Shown here: in pieces, positions 51,307 through 55,743 of the stretch
Layout: each line of letters begins with the position of its first letter
Position numbering within the stretch: the first letter of the stretch is position 1
Assembly: GCA_016124895.1 (NCBI GenBank)
Contig: WGMU01000007.1
Span: 1-55,743 of the forward strand
DNA length: 55,743 nt
DNA from: a bacterium
GTDB taxonomy: Bacteria; Planctomycetota; Planctomycetia; Planctomycetales; Planctomycetaceae
Direction of reading: 5' to 3'
Notes under the pieces: model-generated
Told to the model about the DNA's origin: nothing
Seen by the model: the letters and a program-made list of their open reading frames with translations, nothing else
Database searches by the model: none
Program-made: the position numbers and the translations under genes

Positions 51307-51966
51307 ATGAACGACAGAGACCAGACAATCATCGATCTGACAAACCGATACCGTCTCGGAACCAATGCCGCATACAGGCAACTTGCGTTTGATGGTCAGT
51401 CCATGAATGCAGTGACCAAGGTGACCGCTCGGCTTTGCCGACAGGGACTGCTCAGCCGTTATCCGCTGGTACCGCCAGAAGACTACTTCACGCTTGGGCC
51501 ACGTTCGGCAAAGCAATTCGGAGTTTCACCGAAACGCACGGAACCACTTGGTCCACAGGCTCTGCCGATCGACTACGCCGTCCTTCTGTATGCAACGCAT
51601 GGAGGCCGAACACGACTGATTCCGGATGAATTGAGACAGGCCGCCACATGGATGCCGGAAGAACTGACGCACGCTCCACACTGCAGGACATCAACTGGAA
51701 TTCTTGAGCTTGTTCGAGTTGACCTGGGCGGTTCACCCCTGCACGTCGCGAAGAAGGCAGCCACCGACTGTTCTCGCCGGATGGAAGTGCCCGAGTTCAG
51801 ACAACTGGTCGACAGCAGCAGATTCCAGCTTGTGGTCCTGACCACCACCAGCAGCAAGGCGAGGTTGATTCGTCAGGCGATCGAGTCGATGCAGTGGGAA
51901 CACGACGTCCGTCTGCACCTCGCCATGATTCCGCGACTCACTCAGCTTCAACTTCGCAGCGCATAA
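51307..51966 (+). CDS. Unknown conjugation-locus protein, copy B1
   Basis: This 219-residue protein has an N-terminal HTH-like part (RYRLGTNAAYRQLAFDGQSM), a middle with VDLGGSPLHVAKKAATDCSR, and a conserved end EFRQLVDSSRFQLVVLTTTS before KARLIRQAIESMQ. The end matches the last gene of the window (copy B2). Its order (A1, B1, coupling protein) is mirrored by A2 and B2 after the coupling protein. Function unknown; DNA transfer is likely from context. Confidence 0.6.
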   Translation: MNDRDQTIIDLTNRYRLGTNAAYRQLAFDGQSMNAVTKVTARLCRQGLLSRYPLVPPEDYFTLGPRSAKQFGVSPKRTEPLGPQALPIDYAVLLYATHGGRTRLIPDELRQAATWMPEELTHAPHCRTSTGILELVRVDLGGSPLHVAKKAATDCSRRMEVPEFRQLVDSSRFQLVVLTTTSSKARLIRQAIESMQWEHDVRLHLAMIPRLTQLQLRSA

Positions 51967-51979
51967 GGAGATCAAGGAG

Positions 51980-54451
51980 ATGGCCCGAGACGTTTATTAC
52001 CAGAACCACGGCAACCCTGTGCAACATCGGCTGCTGCCGAGTGAGCCACTCAGCCTGCAGTTTGCACGTTGGAACAATGATCCAACGGCAGATCGAGTAT
52101 TGCTCCGTACCGTGATGCGCAACCTGATGCTGGTTGTCGGAATCTGTCTTGCCGGCGACTGGCTCGGCCATGCGTTCTACCTGAAGTTCCCGGTGAATCT
52201 GATTCTCGTTCTCGTGATGGCCAAAGGCATGATTGCGCTCTGGCAGGCTGCGAATTCGTATCGACCACACTTACTCCTGCTGGCTGTGCCATTTGCGATT
52301 CACTTCCTGGCACCGTCGCTGGTGTTGCAGGCAATGGTGACGGCCACACTCGCCGCATACGTCGGTCGAGAATTCACACGGCACTTCGTGCAACTGGCGA
52401 CGGGCTTTCCGATGCCGAGCGAACAGGCTGCCAATGAACGACAACGTTGGGAAGGACTGTCAGTTCTCAGTGCATTGCTGGTCATCCCCTGTCTGCTCCC
52501 GGTCGCCGCACCGAATTATACGGCGTTTGGCCTGATGCTCCTTATCGGCGCGATGGTTGTCCTCATCGCCGTCTCCAATCCCTTCTCGATCACAGCGACA
52601 GCCTTCAAAGCGTGGTCATCGTGGCTGACCTATAACCGGCAGGATGAATCTGCGGCTGGCGTGATCAGCAGCCCTGCGGGACGACTTTCGCTTCGACTCG
52701 GGATGACCGTCCTGCTGGCAGCGAATGTCACATTGCTGCTCGCCTCGATCTTTCCTGTCTCGGAACTGATCTGGAGCGATCACACATTCGGGCTCGTCGA
52801 GGCAATCGTCATGGTGCCTTTTTCTCTGTTGATGCTGGCACTGCCGGTCGGCTTGTCCGCATCGCTGGTGATGCTTGTCGCTGCACCTGCACTCTGTCGT
52901 TTCTCGTCGGCCAGACCGGCAGAAACGCCAGTTACATGGGACCGCATTACAGAGGCGTTGCAGAATTCAAAGAACGACATTGAACGCGACAGTCTGTTCT
53001 TTGGCAGGCTTGCTCATGACGGCTCTCCGCTTCTCGTTCCACGAGCGGTCTTCAAGGAACATGCCCATATTCTCGGCGACAGTGGATCGGGAAAAACGGC
53101 TCGGGGCCTGCTGCCACTGGCCGAGCAACTGTTGGCCGACCGGCATAGCAGCCTGATGGTCATCGATCTCAAGGGCGACTCGCAGGAGATTCTGTCATCG
53201 CTGCAACACTGTGCGGACAGATTTGCCACAGACGGTTCTCGAATCCCCGTCCGGCAGTTCACGGTTCGAGAGGATCAGGCGACGTTCGCATTCAATCCGT
53301 TTCAGCTTCCGTGCTGGCAGCGTCTGAACCTGTTTCAGCGGACTGATGTTCTGTGCGGAGCACTGGGACTGATCTACGGAACCGACTACGGACGCGGCTA
53401 CTACAGTTCGGCCAATGCCAGCGTTCTCTACGCAACACTGAAGGCTTTTCCGGATGTCGGTTCGTTCTCCGAACTGAGCGACCGCATCAGCTTTGTAATG
53501 GCGCGGCCGAAGGGACATGGACTGAGCGATCAGCAGGGCGATGCTGGAACTCACGTCAAAATGATTTGCGAGCGACTCGCATCCTTCAAGGCGTTGAATG
53601 TGACGCCGGACCACTCGCCGAGCAGAGAAGTCAGCGCGTCAGCAATGGACCCGGCTCAACTCTTTGCACGGCAGGAGATCTTCTACTTCCACCTGTCCAC
53701 CACGCTTGGTCCGGGGTCGTCGCCTGAGATTGCCCGACTGGCCATGTTCATGCTGCTCACAACCGCGACGCTGACCGGCGGACGTCGTCAGGTCTACCTC
53801 ATGATCGACGAATTTCAGCGAGTCGCAGCGCATAACGTGGAGTCGATTCTCCAGATCGCCCGCAGCATGAACGTGGGTGTCATTCTGGCCAACCAGTCAA
53901 TGGCGGACCTGAAACGCGAGGACCTGGTTCATGTTGTCGAAACCAACTGCCGCTATCGGCAGTGGTATGCCGTCTCGTCCCCCGACGAACAACTCAGGCT
54001 CTCGAAAGGAAGCGGTGACACAGTCGACGTGCTGCATTCCCAGACAATCTCACGGCAACGCGAAGGTCTTACTCAGCGCGTGACGGAGTCGATGGGGACA
54101 AACCAGGTCGTTGTACCTCGACTGACACTCAACGATGTGAAACTTGCCAGCGACGATCCTCGAAGAAGCATCGCACTGGTCACACGCGGAGCCGGCTACA
54201 GCCAGTTCGGCGGAATGCCCGTGGTGGTCGAGTCTGACTTCCACATTTCCGAGTCCGAATTCCTGCGCCGGAAGAAGGCGGCATGGCCCGCTGCCACGAC
54301 CGGTTCATTCGTGCCGGAGGACTGGTCTCTGTTGCCGCCGGCCAGAACAAGGAAGCCACGAAAACGTGGCCCCATGGTGACTGAAGAACTGATCGGCGAA
54401 GAGCCCGACCTGTTCGACCGATTCCTCATCGATGAGGAGAACGGGCAATGA
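51980..54451 (+). CDS. Type IV coupling protein (TraG/VirD4-like)
   Basis: This 823-residue inner-membrane ATPase has several N-terminal membrane helices (for example VVGICLAGDWLGHAFYL and LLVIPCLLPVAAPN) and then a RecA-type motor. Walker A is HILGDSGSGKTARGL near residue 366, Walker B is VYLMIDEFQRVAAHNVESIL near 607, and RSMNVGVILANQSMADLK is typical of TraD/TraG. It recruits relaxase-DNA complexes to a type IV secretion channel. Its stop overlaps the next ATG (ATGA). No relaxase or VirB genes lie in the window, so they must be elsewhere. It marks the region as part of a conjugative element. Confidence 0.9.
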   Translation: MARDVYYQNHGNPVQHRLLPSEPLSLQFARWNNDPTADRVLLRTVMRNLMLVVGICLAGDWLGHAFYLKFPVNLILVLVMAKGMIALWQAANSYRPHLLLLAVPFAIHFLAPSLVLQAMVTATLAAYVGREFTRHFVQLATGFPMPSEQAANERQRWEGLSVLSALLVIPCLLPVAAPNYTAFGLMLLIGAMVVLIAVSNPFSITATAFKAWSSWLTYNRQDESAAGVISSPAGRLSLRLGMTVLLAANVTLLLASIFPVSELIWSDHTFGLVEAIVMVPFSLLMLALPVGLSASLVMLVAAPALCRFSSARPAETPVTWDRITEALQNSKNDIERDSLFFGRLAHDGSPLLVPRAVFKEHAHILGDSGSGKTARGLLPLAEQLLADRHSSLMVIDLKGDSQEILSSLQHCADRFATDGSRIPVRQFTVREDQATFAFNPFQLPCWQRLNLFQRTDVLCGALGLIYGTDYGRGYYSSANASVLYATLKAFPDVGSFSELSDRISFVMARPKGHGLSDQQGDAGTHVKMICERLASFKALNVTPDHSPSREVSASAMDPAQLFARQEIFYFHLSTTLGPGSSPEIARLAMFMLLTTATLTGGRRQVYLMIDEFQRVAAHNVESILQIARSMNVGVILANQSMADLKREDLVHVVETNCRYRQWYAVSSPDEQLRLSKGSGDTVDVLHSQTISRQREGLTQRVTESMGTNQVVVPRLTLNDVKLASDDPRRSIALVTRGAGYSQFGGMPVVVESDFHISESEFLRRKKAAWPAATTGSFVPEDWSLLPPARTRKPRKRGPMVTEELIGEEPDLFDRFLIDEENGQ

Positions 54452-55062
54452 GTTGGGACCAGACTGACATCGATGTAATGGAGACGCTTTGCTGCAAAGT
54501 GCGGGTCTTGTCCGAAGACCAGATTGTGCGGGCATGGGGCCAGAAGGCCATCGAAGAAAACGTCGCCCCGTTGATCCATGCAGACATGATTCGATGCGAG
54601 TTTTGGACGGTGATTCTGCCAGTGATCGGCGAAACGCCGAGCATGACCTGGAAGCCGGAGCAACCAGAGCCTGATGCGTGGAAACTCTCCCAGAGATTCC
54701 GCGGCCGATGGGATCGTCAAGCGGTTGTGGTCACGGCAATCATGGCGACGGAGCGGGCAGGCCGCCTGTTTGGTTCCCGTTCCGGTCATCCGCTCCGGGA
54801 GATCGAACGTGGCCACGACCTGCTGCTTGCCGAGGTCTATCTCCTCTATCGAGAACGATTGCCCGAACTGGCTGCTGCATGGCTCGGCGAAGATGCCCTG
54901 CCACTCGCCGAACGTGGTGTGAAGAATCCTGATGCGTTTCTGTTTGATGACTCTGACAGGCCGCGACGAGTCATCGAGTCGGCAGGTTCGTACTCCCAGA
55001 AGCAGGTCGAGACTTTCCATCGCTACTGCAAAACCGCACGACTTCCCTATGAGCTGTGGTAG
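54448..55062 (+). CDS. Winged-helix plus nuclease-like protein, copy A2
   Basis: This 204-residue paralogue of the gene at 50,674 has a winged HTH start (DVMETLCCKVRVLSEDQIVR) and an end matching A1: PDAFLFDDSDRPRRVIESAG, followed by QKQVETFHRYCKT and LPYELW. A1 has PDAALVDQHGEPTLLIEFGG and LPYHLW at the same place. The start overlaps the coupling-protein stop by 4 bp. Probably a DNA-binding accessory of transfer. Confidence 0.65.
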   Translation: MSWDQTDIDVMETLCCKVRVLSEDQIVRAWGQKAIEENVAPLIHADMIRCEFWTVILPVIGETPSMTWKPEQPEPDAWKLSQRFRGRWDRQAVVVTAIMATERAGRLFGSRSGHPLREIERGHDLLLAEVYLLYRERLPELAAAWLGEDALPLAERGVKNPDAFLFDDSDRPRRVIESAGSYSQKQVETFHRYCKTARLPYELW

Positions 55063-55070
55063 GACTCCCC

Positions 55071-55724
55071 ATGCAAAGAAGACTGGAACACAAGCTGAAT
55101 GCAGTCGTCACACAGCATGGCATCATGCTGCTGGAACATGTCTGCATGGAGCTGGATGCAGACATGGAAGCTGCCCGCAGACTTCTGCAAAACAGTCGAC
55201 GCCTGCAACTCTTCACTGCTGCGAACGGTGAGGCACTCGTCGCGAGTCGCTCCAAAGGCCGACCGTCTGACATGGCGATCGCTCGCGCCGTTGCAACGCA
55301 GCACTTCTGTCACCGGGAACCAGCACAACCACGCATTCTGTCACGCAGGAACATCGAGACGTATTTCCCCACTCTCTTCAGAAAGGGACTTCCAGCCGGG
55401 TACTACGTGTGCCGGACAGAAAGCCAGCCAGTGCTCGGGTTATTACGTGTCGACACGCACGCAAAACCAGTTGCGAGAATCCTGGGCAAGTCCGACTCCA
55501 TCGCGCAACGACACTTCAGACAGAGTGAGTTTCGACAACTGCATCGCAGCGGTCAGTTTGAATTGACGTGGCTGGTTCCGACCGAGGCCAAGAAGCGAGC
55601 ACTCGAAATCGCCATCACCACATTCAACGTACACAGTTTTGCTTTGCGGGCTTTTGTGGTGCCGGAACTGCTGGAGCTACTGGCACCACTGCAAACACAT
55701 CATTCCCCGACGTCGAGGGTTTGA
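55071..55724 (+). CDS. Unknown conjugation-locus protein, copy B2
   Basis: This 217-residue paralogue of the gene at 51,307 has an N-terminal helical part (RRLEHKLNAVVTQHGIMLLE), a middle with GYYVCRTESQPVLGLLRVD, and an end EFRQLHRSGQFELTWLVPTE before KKRALEIAITT, matching EFRQLVDSSRFQLVVLTTTS of copy B1. The ATG at 55071 is preceded by AGGAC; a GTG at 55056 that overlaps the previous stop is the alternative. Function unknown. Confidence 0.6.
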   Translation: MQRRLEHKLNAVVTQHGIMLLEHVCMELDADMEAARRLLQNSRRLQLFTAANGEALVASRSKGRPSDMAIARAVATQHFCHREPAQPRILSRRNIETYFPTLFRKGLPAGYYVCRTESQPVLGLLRVDTHAKPVARILGKSDSIAQRHFRQSEFRQLHRSGQFELTWLVPTEAKKRALEIAITTFNVHSFALRAFVVPELLELLAPLQTHHSPTSRV

Positions 55725-55743
55725 ACTCGGCTCCTGATCCGGG

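Overview
The window looks like Planctomycetes DNA. The evidence is the small Cys/Pro/Gly-rich exported protein, the DUF3179, DUF547 and cytochrome P460-type secreted proteins, the moderately high GC content, and many lineage-specific hypothetical proteins. These are family-level impressions, not database results.

Bases 1 to about 21,100 read as a stable redox, metal and envelope region. In order it holds the end of a TrkH potassium transporter; two coupled glycosyltransferases; a TetR-controlled pair (AhpD-like and PNPOx-like proteins) with a perfect operator; a mercuric-reductase-like flavoprotein and a TVP38-type membrane protein; a MerR operon with a mer-like promoter, a mercury-transport-like protein and a thioredoxin-like protein; and a HEAT-repeat peroxiredoxin whose catalytic cysteine position is an in-frame UGA, followed at once by a stem-loop that fits the bacterial SECIS rules. 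That selenoprotein candidate lies downstream of a fusion of the two 'rSAM/selenodomain-associated' transferases. Next come an IS200-like element, a second peroxiredoxin behind a Crp/Fnr regulator with its own palindrome, an AhpD-like protein, a cytochrome c, a CDF cation exporter, DUF3179, cytochrome P460-like and DUF547 proteins, and an anti-sigma-like protein.

From about 21,500 to the end the content is accessory and looks like an integrated plasmid or integrative conjugative element. Bases 21,538-28,534 carry a co-directional run of membrane-anchored proteins of unknown function, two of which share a C-terminal domain. Bases 28,800-35,500 hold small cargo genes (DUF932, DUF4365, a PLP enzyme and several unknowns). 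Then come a tyrosine recombinase, two genes each preceded by the same approximately 100-nt structured leader, a hairpin-dense non-coding block cut by a group II intron, iterons with a RepA-type initiator, and ParA/ParB. Last are a module of protein kinase, Cas4-like membrane protein and HTH-pseudokinase, and a TraG/VirD4-type coupling protein flanked on both sides by the same pair of paralogous genes.

The strongest candidates for undescribed biology are the selenocysteine HEAT-peroxiredoxin (10,644-11,720), the duplicated covarying leader RNA (36,950-37,046 and 38,659-38,757), the hairpin-rich putative large RNA on the minus strand (about 39,300-40,600, interrupted by the group II intron), the kinase/pseudokinase/Cas4-like module (47,140-50,156), and the membrane operon at 21,538-28,534.
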